Of a DNA stretch of 64,000 nt, positions 1 to 8,388 are shown piece after piece. The position numbers and the translations under genes were made by a program. Below the pieces are notes generated by a model that searched no databases, was not told where the DNA came from, and saw nothing but the letters and a program-made list of their open reading frames with translations. The DNA comes from Cohnella candidum (GTDB taxonomy: Bacteria; Bacillota; Bacilli; Paenibacillales; Paenibacillaceae), in contig NZ_CP033433.1 in assembly GCF_003713065.1 (NCBI RefSeq), forward strand, positions 124,001-188,000, written 5' to 3'. Position 1 is the stretch's first letter. Every line of letters begins with the position of its first letter.

Positions 1-1
1 G

Positions 2-391
2 GACGCCGAGGTGGGCATGGCGGCGGAGATCACGCTGGGGGAAACGACGCTCCAGGGCAAGGTCGTCCAAACGCCGAGCTCGGCTCCCCAGACGCTGAAT
101 AAGGATCTCGCGGAGAAGTACGGCAAAACGCTGTACATCGAGCTTCCGAAGCTGCCGGACAACGCCGAAATCGGCACTTCCGTCGACGTGAAGATCGTGA
201 CGCAGAAGAAGGACAACGTGCTGCAAATTCCGAAAAGCGGCCTGAGGGCTTATCTCGGCCGAACCTTCGTCCGGGTGCTGGAGGAAGGGAAACGCATCCG
301 CGAAATCGACGTCGAACAAGGAATTTCGACGCCGACGGCCGTCGAGATCGTCAGCGGTTTGGAAGAAGGCCAGGACGTGATCCTGCAGTAA
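2..391 (+). CDS. HlyD/RND-type efflux adaptor subunit, C-terminal part (5' end outside window)
   Basis: This is the last ~129 codons of a gene that begins upstream; the frame is open at the left edge. The residues are beta-rich and end with the pattern common in HlyD/MacA-type adaptors: an 'IGTSVDVKI' barrel strand, a 'VLQIPKSGLRAYLGRTFVRVLEEGKRIREIDVEQGI' region and the closing 'VEIVSGLEEGQDVI'. Such adaptors link a membrane pump to the outside; in Gram-positives they pair with MacB/FtsX-type ABC transporters. The next two genes encode exactly such a permease and ATPase, 30-40 nt and a few nt downstream, so the three probably form one operon. What is exported cannot be told from the sequence. 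Confidence 0.8.
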   Translation, partial: DAEVGMAAEITLGETTLQGKVVQTPSSAPQTLNKDLAEKYGKTLYIELPKLPDNAEIGTSVDVKIVTQKKDNVLQIPKSGLRAYLGRTFVRVLEEGKRIREIDVEQGISTPTAVEIVSGLEEGQDVILQ

Positions 392-430
392 TTTTTTCAT
401 AAAGCCAGGGAATGGCAGGGAGGCTTGTCA

Positions 431-3304
431 GTGGCCTTATTCGTAATGATTATCCGCAAAATGGCGCAAAACAAGTGGCTCGTCGCCAGCATGTTCTTCG
501 GCATGCTGATGACCTCCGCGCTCGTGAGCACCATGCCCATTTATTCCGAAGGGATTTTGTCGCGGATGCTGGTGAAAGACCTCGAAGCATCCCAAACCAA
601 ATCCGGCGTCTACCCGGGCACGCATTGGTCGCTGGTCAACTTCTTCAATCAGTCGGACGACAAGCGCCGCCAAACCGTCGCCCGTCTCGACAACTACATG
701 GATACGAAGGCGGCCGCAGGCTTCGGCATCCCGATCCAAGAGCTCGTCCGGGAACGCCGGACGAAGTCCGTTCTGTTCACGTTCGAGGAGCAGGCCCGCA
801 ATACGGGCAAGACCAAACCGAGCACGACGCTCCGGATGTTCAGCGGCCTCGAGAAGCACATTCGCCTGGTCGACGGCCGCATGCCGTCCGACAAGCCGGT
901 GGACGGCGTGTACGAGGTGCTCGTGACGGACCGAGCGCTCGGCAATTTCAAGCTGGTGCTGAATACGGTGCTCGTGCTGGAGGATCCCAAAATCCACGGG
1001 ACGGTAAAAATCAAGCCGGTCGGCGTATTCGCCAAGAAGGAAGATGACGATCCCTATTTCCGGGACACGAGTCTCGGCGACGTCGGCAGCGCCTTCGTCA
1101 TGAACGAGAAGCTGTTCCAATCGGAAATTATCGACCAAGACAAAATCCCGATCGCTTCCGCGGGCTGGTTTTTCGTATTGGATTACACGAAGCTCGAGCT
1201 GCGGGGCGTGCAGGGGTTCCTGGACACCGACAAGCAGCTGCGCAAAACGCTTTCCGCGGCCGTCGGCCAGTATCAAGTCGACTTCACCGTGCCGGCGCTC
1301 AAGACGATCGAGACGTATTTCGACCGGGCGGAGAGGCTGCGTACCCTCATGTGGTCGCTGAACGTCCCCGTCCTGATCATGCTCGGCTTTTACGTGTTCA
1401 TGGTGTCCAATCTCATCGTCGACCGCCAGAAAAACGAGATCGCCGTCCTGCGCAGCCGTGGAGCCGCAAGATGGCAAGTGGTCGCGTCGTTCGCGGCCGA
1501 AAGCCTGCTGCTGTGCGCGATCGCCTGGCTGATCGGACCGCTCATCGGCATGAAGCTGACCGGGATGCTGGGAGCGTCCAACGGCTTCCTGGAATTCGTG
1601 CAGCGTTCGAAAATGCCGGTGCATTTGAACGGAGAAGCGTATTTGTACGGGGGAATCGCAGCGGCGGTGTCCTTCCTCATGACGATGATTCCGGTCCTGC
1701 TGGCCACGAGGGTGTCGATCGTCGGACATAAGCAGCAGCTCGCCCGCTATCAGAAAATCCCGTTCTGGCACAAAGCTTTCCTGGACGTGCTGGCCCTCGG
1801 CGTCTCGCTGTATGGGCTGTACACGTTCCGCGCCAAGCTGAAGGACCTTCAGAGCCTGGGTCTCAATTCCGAAGACATGCGGATCGATCCGCTCCAATTC
1901 GTCGTGCCGGCGTTGTTCGTGCTGGGAGCGGGATTGCTGCTGCTCAGGCTGTATCCGTACGTCCTTAGGCTCGTGTACTGGCTGGGCCGCAAATGGTGGC
2001 CGCCGTCGCTGTACGCGACGCTCATCCAGGTCGGCCGTTCCAACAGCCAGTACCAATTCCTCATGGTGTTCCTGATCATGACGATCGCCATCGGCGTGTT
2101 CAGCGCGGGCGCGGCCCGCACGCTGAACAACAACACGGAGGACCGGATCCGTTACGGCAACGGCGCCGAAATCGTGCTGAAAGCCGCTTGGCCGAACGAT
2201 AAGCCGCCGCAGATGCCGACGATGGGGGGGCCGCCCGCGGCTCCGACGAATGATCCGATCCACTATCTCGAGCCGCCGTTCGATCCGTATCCGAAGCTGC
2301 CGGGCGTGGAAGCCGCGGCGAAAGTGTTCGTGAAGCCGCAAGCGTCGTTCTCTGCCGGGGAAGCGACGGGCTCCGCCACGTTGATCGGCATCGACACCGA
2401 CGATTTCGGACGCGCCGCCTGGCTGCCCGACGGGCTGAACGCCTATCCGTTCTATGACTATTTGAATCTGATCGCTTCCGATTCGAAAGCCGTGCTCATC
2501 TCCAGAACGCTGGCGGACCAGAAGAAGGTGAAGACGGGAGACACGATTTTCGCCGGCTGGGGAGACACCGACAAGCAGCCGTTCATCGTCTACGGGATTA
2601 TCGACTATTTCCCGACTTTCAATCCGAATCCGCCGCTCGGCTCCGTCGACGCATCGAACGAAGAGACGAAGGCGAACGCCCCGATGCTGATCGTCGGCCA
2701 CCTGTCCCGGATCCAGCTGCAGCTCGGTCTCGAGCCGTATGAGGTATGGCTGAAGCTGAAGCCGGACGCGTCCACCGAAGCCTTCTACAAAGGAATCGAG
2801 AAGGCCGATCTCAACTTGACGGACATCGTGAATACGCGGACCGATCTGGTAACCGCGAAAAACGATCCGTTCCTGATGGCGCTGAACGGCGTGCTCACGC
2901 TCGGCTTCATCATCTCGATCCTCGTCAGCTTCGTCGGGTTCCTGCTCTACTGGGTTCTTTCCTTAAAAGGAAGAACGCTGCAAAACGGCATCCTGCGCGC
3001 GGTCGGCCTGTCGCTCCGGCAGCTTATTTCCATGCTCGCGCTGGAGCAGCTGCTGACTTCGGGCATGGCCATTCTCATCGGGGTGGTCGTCGGCAACGTC
3101 GCGAGCCGCCTGTACGTGCCGAATTTCCAGATCGCGTTCAACCCGAGCAGCCTGGTGCCTCCGTTCAAGGTCATGTTCGATTCGATCGATTTCTTCCGGC
3201 TGTATTCGACGGTCGGGTTCATGCTGCTGCTGGGCATCGGCATTCTCGCCTATATGCTGTCCCGCATCCGCATCCATCAAGCGCTGAAGCTCGGGGAGGA
3301 CTGA
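431..3304 (+). CDS. Large FtsX/MacB-type ABC transporter permease
   Basis: About 957 residues. There is one N-terminal membrane segment (near residues 10-35), a long extracytoplasmic domain, a block of membrane helices in the middle (about 310-430, with the FtsX signature region 'QKNEIAVLRSRGAARWQV'), further helices near 480-580, a second extracytoplasmic domain, and a final three-helix FtsX block (about 835-955, 'LKGRTLQNGILRAVGLSLRQLISM'). Two FtsX units per chain is typical of large lipoprotein or peptide export permeases in Firmicutes. The GTG at 431 is preferred because GGGAGG (418-423) lies 7 nt upstream; a TTG at 425 would be only 1-2 nt from it. It sits between the adaptor and the ATPase and ends 4 nt before the latter. 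Substrate unknown. Confidence 0.88.
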   Translation: MALFVMIIRKMAQNKWLVASMFFGMLMTSALVSTMPIYSEGILSRMLVKDLEASQTKSGVYPGTHWSLVNFFNQSDDKRRQTVARLDNYMDTKAAAGFGIPIQELVRERRTKSVLFTFEEQARNTGKTKPSTTLRMFSGLEKHIRLVDGRMPSDKPVDGVYEVLVTDRALGNFKLVLNTVLVLEDPKIHGTVKIKPVGVFAKKEDDDPYFRDTSLGDVGSAFVMNEKLFQSEIIDQDKIPIASAGWFFVLDYTKLELRGVQGFLDTDKQLRKTLSAAVGQYQVDFTVPALKTIETYFDRAERLRTLMWSLNVPVLIMLGFYVFMVSNLIVDRQKNEIAVLRSRGAARWQVVASFAAESLLLCAIAWLIGPLIGMKLTGMLGASNGFLEFVQRSKMPVHLNGEAYLYGGIAAAVSFLMTMIPVLLATRVSIVGHKQQLARYQKIPFWHKAFLDVLALGVSLYGLYTFRAKLKDLQSLGLNSEDMRIDPLQFVVPALFVLGAGLLLLRLYPYVLRLVYWLGRKWWPPSLYATLIQVGRSNSQYQFLMVFLIMTIAIGVFSAGAARTLNNNTEDRIRYGNGAEIVLKAAWPNDKPPQMPTMGGPPAAPTNDPIHYLEPPFDPYPKLPGVEAAAKVFVKPQASFSAGEATGSATLIGIDTDDFGRAAWLPDGLNAYPFYDYLNLIASDSKAVLISRTLADQKKVKTGDTIFAGWGDTDKQPFIVYGIIDYFPTFNPNPPLGSVDASNEETKANAPMLIVGHLSRIQLQLGLEPYEVWLKLKPDASTEAFYKGIEKADLNLTDIVNTRTDLVTAKNDPFLMALNGVLTLGFIISILVSFVGFLLYWVLSLKGRTLQNGILRAVGLSLRQLISMLALEQLLTSGMAILIGVVVGNVASRLYVPNFQIAFNPSSLVPPFKVMFDSIDFFRLYSTVGFMLLLGIGILAYMLSRIRIHQALKLGED

Positions 3305-3308
3305 CGCC

Positions 3309-4205
3309 GTGATCCATTGCGAAGGTTTGGTCAAAATTTACAAAGCCGCGGATCTCGAAGTTTTCGCCCTTCAAGGGCTCGATTTGCACGTGGAAGCCGG
3401 AGAGCTGATGGCGATCATCGGCAACAGCGGAAGCGGGAAGTCGACGCTGCTCAACATGCTGGGCGGACTCGACCGTCCTTCCGCCGGCTCGCTGACGGTG
3501 GACGGACGCAACATGCTGAAAATGACGGAGTCGGACCTCGTACGCTACAAACGCGAAAGCGTCGGTTTCGTATGGCAGAATAACGCGCGCAACCTGATTC
3601 CCTATCTGACGGCGCTGGAGAACGTCGAGCTGCCGATTCTGCTGCAGGGACGCCGCAAACGGATGCGCGCCCTGGAGCTGCTCGAGGCAGTGGGCCTCAC
3701 ACACCGCAAAAACAACAAGCTTCACCAGCTGTCCGGCGGCGAGCAGCAGCGCGTGGCCATCGCCATCGCGCTCGCGAACCAGCCGAAGCTGCTGCTGGCC
3801 GACGAGCCGACGGGATCGCTCGACTCCAAGATGTCGGACCAGATTCTCGACCTGTTCCGCGAGCTGAACCGGACGATCGGCATCACGATCGTCATCGTCA
3901 CGCACGACCCGCTGCTGGCCAAGAAAGTCGACCGGGTCGTCGCCATCCGCGACGGCAAAATCTCCTCGGAGATGCTGAGGAGAAAGTCGTACGCCGAGGA
4001 ACTGGCCGAGCTGGAGCAAGGAATCGCGGCCGCGGAGGAGGATTCCCACATCGAGTACGCGGTGCTCGACAAGGCGGGACGCCTGCAGGTGCCGGCCGCC
4101 TATCTGGAGTCAATCGGCCTCAAGGACTCCAACAAAGTCAAACTCGAGCTCGTCGACGGGAAAATCGTGCTGGCTCCCCCGGAGGAAGTATCCTCATCGA
4201 AATAG
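3309..4205 (+). CDS. ABC transporter ATP-binding protein (MacB/LolD class) with C-terminal AbrB-like extension
   Basis: 298 residues, GTG start after GGGGAGGA. Walker A 'GNSGSGKS' near residue 37, Q-loop region 'FVWQNNARNLIP', signature 'LSGGEQQR', Walker B 'LLLADEPTGSLDS' and the switch histidine in 'VIVTHD' are all intact, and 'ADEPTGSLDS' is characteristic of the LolD/MacB/FtsE class. It would energise the preceding FtsX-type permease. The ATPase domain normally ends near residue 225; here about 70 more residues follow, containing 'GRLQVPAAYLESIGLKDSNK' and a 'VKLELVDGKIVL' strand, which resembles one SpoVT/AbrB-type swapped-hairpin unit. The stop codon lies inside the 5' arm of the terminator. 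Confidence 0.93.
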   Translation: MIHCEGLVKIYKAADLEVFALQGLDLHVEAGELMAIIGNSGSGKSTLLNMLGGLDRPSAGSLTVDGRNMLKMTESDLVRYKRESVGFVWQNNARNLIPYLTALENVELPILLQGRRKRMRALELLEAVGLTHRKNNKLHQLSGGEQQRVAIAIALANQPKLLLADEPTGSLDSKMSDQILDLFRELNRTIGITIVIVTHDPLLAKKVDRVVAIRDGKISSEMLRRKSYAEELAELEQGIAAAEEDSHIEYAVLDKAGRLQVPAAYLESIGLKDSNKVKLELVDGKIVLAPPEEVSSSK

Positions 4206-4229
4206 CGGACCTCGGTCCGCTATTTTTTG
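4201..4229 (+). terminator. Rho-independent terminator after the export cassette
   Basis: An 11-bp perfect stem AATAGCGGACC / GGTCCGCTATT with a 2-nt TC between the arms (in practice a 4-6 nt loop) is followed by a T-run. The left arm includes the TAG stop of the ATPase gene, so translation to the end would compete with folding of the stem. Confidence 0.85.
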
Positions 4230-4337
4230 TCATTCAGCATTTACAAGTTGCATGCCTGCGCATTTCTGAATGACGCAGATAAAACGACAAAAACTGTAAA
4301 CGGATTCAATTCCCGATTCTCAACCGTCGCCGGCGAA

Positions 4338-4346
4338 TGATATGAT
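4338..4346 (+). promoter_or_regulatory. Candidate extended -10 promoter of the sugar-sensing operon
   Basis: TGATATGAT (extended -10 TGnTATGAT) lies 45 nt before the first gene of the sensor operon. A weak -35 (TTCTCA, 18 nt upstream of the hexamer) fits the extended -10 class, which tolerates poor -35 boxes. Confidence 0.5.
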
Positions 4347-4391
4347 GGAATCAGCCAACCCCATTTTGCGGACGAAACGGAGATTTTCCTT

Positions 4392-5369
4392 TTGCAGAAA
4401 CTGGTCTTTACCGTTCTCGGTTTAATATGCGCCGTGTTGTTGTATTTCACGTCGGTTTCGGCCGGCAAAGTGTTTCGCTCCGATTGGCAGCTGCCGAGGA
4501 CGCCCATTCAGCAGCAGCCGCAATACCGCCTCGTGCTGATCACGCAGGAGCTCGAGACGCCCTTCTGGGACCAAGTGGGCCGCGGCGCGAAGGAAGAGGC
4601 GGGTCGGGACGGAGCCAGCATCGAGGTGTGGGGCAGCTACGGCAAAAACCAGGAAGAGTTCCTGAAGAAAATCGAAATCGCGATCGATTCCAAGGTGGAC
4701 GGCATCATCGTACAGGGCCTCGACACCGACGAATTCAAGGATCTGACGAAATACAAGGCGGCCTTTTACGGCATTCCGATCGTCACCGTCGCGAACGACG
4801 TGCCGATGGCGGAAAGCCTGCGCCGGACCTATGTCGGTTCGGACCAATTCGTGGCGGGTCAAATGATCGCGAAGCAGCTGCTTTCGGATATGGGCAAGTC
4901 CGGTACGGTCATCCTCATGGGAGACAGCCGCCATGAATATTATCAACAACGACGGTTGGACGGCATTTACGACGTCCTGAAGGCGTACCCCGGCATCAAG
5001 ACGAAATACGCGGAAACGTTGGATTCGCGGGAACATATCATCGCGACCACGCAGGATATCATGAACCGCTCGCCCGACGTGCAGGCGTTCGTCGCCGTGA
5101 ATGCCAACATCGCGGAGGCGATGATCCAGGAAATCGGCCGGCGCTCCCGCGTCGAACCCTTCCATATCTATTCGTTCGACGACAGTCCGGACACGCTGTC
5201 GCTGCTGAAGCAAGGCAAGCTGGACGGCATGATCGAGCAGTCCCCGCAAGAGATGGGCAAATTGAGCGTGAATCTTCTGATCAAGTGGCTGAAGGGCGAG
5301 ACGGTTCCGCTGAACACCGACGGCTACTTCACGGATATCCGCATGCTGAAAGAGAAGGATGCGCCATGA
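4392..5369 (+). CDS. Membrane-anchored periplasmic-type sugar-binding sensor protein (XylFII-like)
   Basis: 325 residues; TTG start 8 nt after GGAGA. One hydrophobic N-terminal segment (residues 3-23) has no lipobox cysteine, so the protein is probably membrane-anchored rather than a lipoprotein. The rest is a type I periplasmic binding fold of the ribose/xylose class ('RLVLITQELETPFWDQVGRGAKEEA', 'DGIIVQGLD', 'IPIVTVANDVP'). It overlaps the histidine kinase gene by ATGA, and a YesN-type regulator follows. In Clostridium beijerinckii the same order (XylFII-LytS-YesN) senses D-xylose, with the binding protein docking on the kinase and the regulator activating the xylFGH transporter. By inference this protein is the sugar receptor of the system; the actual sugar is not shown by the sequence. 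Confidence 0.82.
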   Translation: MQKLVFTVLGLICAVLLYFTSVSAGKVFRSDWQLPRTPIQQQPQYRLVLITQELETPFWDQVGRGAKEEAGRDGASIEVWGSYGKNQEEFLKKIEIAIDSKVDGIIVQGLDTDEFKDLTKYKAAFYGIPIVTVANDVPMAESLRRTYVGSDQFVAGQMIAKQLLSDMGKSGTVILMGDSRHEYYQQRRLDGIYDVLKAYPGIKTKYAETLDSREHIIATTQDIMNRSPDVQAFVAVNANIAEAMIQEIGRRSRVEPFHIYSFDDSPDTLSLLKQGKLDGMIEQSPQEMGKLSVNLLIKWLKGETVPLNTDGYFTDIRMLKEKDAP

Positions 5370-6832
5370 ACAGCATTCAGAAGAAAATATGGTCGCTCGC
5401 CGCCGTCGTCCTTTTTATCATGGTCGTCATCTGGATCGCTCTCACCTACTACAATCAGAAAACCCAAAATCAATATAACGACATTTTGCAGCGTTACTTG
5501 CGCATGAACGAAGTGAGCAACGCGAGCCAGCAAACCGTCACTACGCTAAACGATTATTCGCTCGCGCCGACGCAGGACAAGCTGAATCAGCTGCAGCGGA
5601 ACAAAGAGCAGCTCATCCAAGCGAAATACGAAATCTTCGACTTGAGGAATGCGGACAACGATTCGGCGATCACCAACTACGTGAACCTAATCGACAGCCT
5701 GATCGAAACGACGGACCGATCGCTTATGTTCAAGTCGGAGAAGGAATCCGAAGAATCGGAAAAAGCGTTCACGGAAGCGACGCGCATTTCCAAGTACATT
5801 TCGGAAATGACGCTGACGCTGATCGACACGGAGCTCAAGACGTACGATCAGTTTTACCGCGGGATCATCGAGCAGTCGTCGGAGCTCAAGAAACTCGGCA
5901 TTTGGCTGCTGCTCTCGATAACGTTTTTGCTGCTGCTGTTCACGTACGCGTTCTCGCTCAGCATCACGAGGCCGGTGCTGAAGCTGACGCAGGCGGCCAA
6001 AGAGCTGTCGCGCGGCCGGTTCGATCTGCAGGTGGAGGTGGCGTCCAACGACGAAATCGCCTTCCTCGCCAAAATGTTCGACCGCATGCGCATCAACATC
6101 AACAACCTTTTCACCGAAATCCAGCAGAAAGCGCAACTGGAGAAAGAGCTTCAGGACAGCAAGCTGCTGCTCCAGGAAAGCCAGCTCCGCAGCCTGCAAA
6201 GCCAGATCAATCCGCATTTCCTGTTCAATACGCTGGACACGCTGTCGAAGAAGGCTTACCTGGAAGGCTCCGAGGAAACGAGCGATTTGCTGGCGAGCGT
6301 CGCCGGCTTGCTGCGCTACAACCTGAAGCGGCTCGACCGTTCCGTCACGCTCTATGATGAAGTCAAAGTGCTTCGGCAGTACATGGAGATCCAGAAAGCG
6401 AGATTCACGGACCGCCTGCAATTCGAATCCGATATCGACGAGTCCGTGCTGTACGTTCAGATTCCCGGTTTGACGCTTCAGCCGATCGTGGAAAACGCGG
6501 TCATCCATGCCGTCGAGCCCCAGGAGGACGGCGGAACGATCCGCTTCCGCATTACGGATGCCGGGGAGCGGGTATTCGTCGAGATTTCCGATGACGGGCC
6601 GGGTATGGAAGAAGACAAAATCAACCAAATCCTAGAAGCGCGCGCCGTCGAAACGGGGGGCCATTCGACCGGAATCGGGTTCAGCAACGTCATGCAGCGG
6701 CTTCGCCTGTTTTACGGCCGCGACGATGTCATCGAAATCGAAAGCGCCGAGGGACAAGGCACGAAGATCCTGTTGAAAATACCGAAAACAAGGGGAACCG
6801 AGAAGGATGATCAAGCTCCTGATCGTGGATGA
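5366..6832 (+). CDS. LytS/YesM-type sensor histidine kinase
   Basis: 488 residues, ATG overlapping the upstream stop (ATGA). Order: membrane helix (about 10-30), extracytoplasmic helical domain (about 31-175), second membrane helix (about 180-205, 'LGIWLLLSITFLLLLFTYAF'), HAMP linker ('ITRPVLKLTQAAKELSRGRF'), His_kinase domain with phospho-acceptor His284 in 'QSQINPHFLFNTL', and a HATPase domain (N-box 'PIVENAVIHA', G-box 'DDGPGM', 'GIGFSNVMQRL'). The ~145-residue outer domain would contact the anchored sugar-binding protein encoded just upstream. It overlaps the response regulator gene by 26 nt, so the three are translationally coupled. Confidence 0.92.
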   Translation: MNSIQKKIWSLAAVVLFIMVVIWIALTYYNQKTQNQYNDILQRYLRMNEVSNASQQTVTTLNDYSLAPTQDKLNQLQRNKEQLIQAKYEIFDLRNADNDSAITNYVNLIDSLIETTDRSLMFKSEKESEESEKAFTEATRISKYISEMTLTLIDTELKTYDQFYRGIIEQSSELKKLGIWLLLSITFLLLLFTYAFSLSITRPVLKLTQAAKELSRGRFDLQVEVASNDEIAFLAKMFDRMRININNLFTEIQQKAQLEKELQDSKLLLQESQLRSLQSQINPHFLFNTLDTLSKKAYLEGSEETSDLLASVAGLLRYNLKRLDRSVTLYDEVKVLRQYMEIQKARFTDRLQFESDIDESVLYVQIPGLTLQPIVENAVIHAVEPQEDGGTIRFRITDAGERVFVEISDDGPGMEEDKINQILEARAVETGGHSTGIGFSNVMQRLRLFYGRDDVIEIESAEGQGTKILLKIPKTRGTEKDDQAPDRG

Positions 6833-8345
6833 CGAGCAGATCGAGCGGGAAGGATTGCTGGCGATCCTGAGCAAAGGCTTTCCCGATCTCGTCATCGAGC
6901 AAGCGAAAAACGGCAAAATCGCCGTCGAAATGGCGGATGAGTTCGCGCCGGACGTCATCCTGATGGACATCAAAATGCCGGGAATGAACGGGCTGGAAGC
7001 GGTCGAAAAGATCGGCTCGGCGCATCCGGACATCAAGTTCGTCATGGTGACGGCGTTCGACTCGTTCGAATACGCGCGGCAAGCGATCAAACTCGGCGTG
7101 AAAGACTATATTCTCAAGCCGAGCAAAGCGAGCGAGATCGTGGCCACGGTCGGGAAAGTGCTGAAGCAGATCGAGGAGGAGCGCAAATCCCTCGAGTCGA
7201 GCAAACTTCAACTGGACGCGCTGCAGAAAGTGCTGCCGGTCGTCGAGACCGACATCGTCACGCAGCTGCTGTTCGATCACGTGCACGAGGTGCACTTGGA
7301 CGAGTTGGTCAAGCTGCTGGACGTCAGTACGGAGAACGAGACGTTCGCGATGACGGTCCTGGTGCCGCCCGGCTCGGAGAGCGCCTACTCCGCGGTCAAG
7401 GACAAGGTCCGGCAAATCGGCAGCGGCTGGGTCGGCGCCCTGAACGGGCGGCAAATCCCGATCATCACGTTCCGGGATCCCGAGAAGACGTTCCGCTCCC
7501 AGGCGGTAACGATGGCGCGGGAGCTGCTCTCCGTCGCGAAGTCCGACACATCCGGTTGGTTCGTCGGCATCGGTAACGTGAGCGCATCGCTGAACCAAAT
7601 CCGGCAGTCCTACCAAGAGGCTCTCATTGCGTCCATGGATCCGACCTTGCCGGTGAAGTACCGGTTTTACGCGGATACGCCCGTCTTGGGCACCACGACC
7701 ACGGGCCAATTGGCAAAGCAGCTGGAGAAGCAGTTTTTCGAACGCATCCGGCTCGGCCAATGGGAGCAGGTCCACTCCGACGTCATGGAGTTCATCCGGC
7801 AATGCGACAACGAGCGGGCGGATCTGCTGCAAGCGCAGCAGCGCGTGCTCGAGCTGTTGTGGGTCGTATCTCGCGTGCTGCAGGAGATGGGCATCGAGAT
7901 CGACACGCCGCTGTTCTCCCGCCAGTCCGCGGATTACCGCCAGCTGAGGGCCGAAGCGGGGCTGCTGCTGGACCGCATGCGCCAGTCGTACTCGGAGCGC
8001 CTCGAGCGCATCGAGCCGGATACGATCCAACAGATCAAGCAGTATGTCGCCGAGCATTCCCATGAGGATATTTCGCTCGAAGCGATCGGGAAGAAGTTCG
8101 AACTGAATCCTTTTTATATCAGCAAAATGTTCAAGGATCAGCTCGGCGTCAACTACATCGATTTCCTGACCGAATGCCGGATCGAGAAAGCGAAGAAACT
8201 GATGGCCGACCCCGAGCGGAGTATGAAGGAAATCACGTTCGAGGTCGGGTATAACGATCCGAACTATTTCAGCAAAGTGTTCAAAAAAATGTCCGACGTG
8301 TCGCCGACGGAATACAGAAGGACGCTGCTCGGGAAAAAAGGATGA
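6807..8345 (+). CDS. YesN-type response regulator (REC + AraC HTH)
   Basis: 512 residues. The N-terminal receiver domain has Asp54 in 'VILMDIKMPGMNG' and the acidic pocket 'IVDDEQ'. The middle ~270 residues have no clear domain, as in other YesN proteins. The last ~100 residues hold two AraC-type helix-turn-helix motifs ('SLEAIGKKFELNPFYISKMF', 'MKEITFEVGYNDPNYFSKVFKK'). The start lies within the 3' end of the kinase gene. It probably activates the transporter genes that follow; AraC-type regulators bind paired direct repeats, and candidate repeats exist in the 9499-9620 gap. Confidence 0.93.
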   Translation: MIKLLIVDDEQIEREGLLAILSKGFPDLVIEQAKNGKIAVEMADEFAPDVILMDIKMPGMNGLEAVEKIGSAHPDIKFVMVTAFDSFEYARQAIKLGVKDYILKPSKASEIVATVGKVLKQIEEERKSLESSKLQLDALQKVLPVVETDIVTQLLFDHVHEVHLDELVKLLDVSTENETFAMTVLVPPGSESAYSAVKDKVRQIGSGWVGALNGRQIPIITFRDPEKTFRSQAVTMARELLSVAKSDTSGWFVGIGNVSASLNQIRQSYQEALIASMDPTLPVKYRFYADTPVLGTTTTGQLAKQLEKQFFERIRLGQWEQVHSDVMEFIRQCDNERADLLQAQQRVLELLWVVSRVLQEMGIEIDTPLFSRQSADYRQLRAEAGLLLDRMRQSYSERLERIEPDTIQQIKQYVAEHSHEDISLEAIGKKFELNPFYISKMFKDQLGVNYIDFLTECRIEKAKKLMADPERSMKEITFEVGYNDPNYFSKVFKKMSDVSPTEYRRTLLGKKG

Positions 8346-8388
8346 GCGGCGGCGGCAGGCATTACGCGATAAAAAGGAAGCGATACGG

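Noticed and set aside
437..2701. 754-codon open frame antisense to the FtsX-type permease gene
   Set aside because: It is antisense to a gene with complete domains, rich in Arg, His, Gln and Asp as mirror frames of GC-rich genes are, and has no ribosome site.
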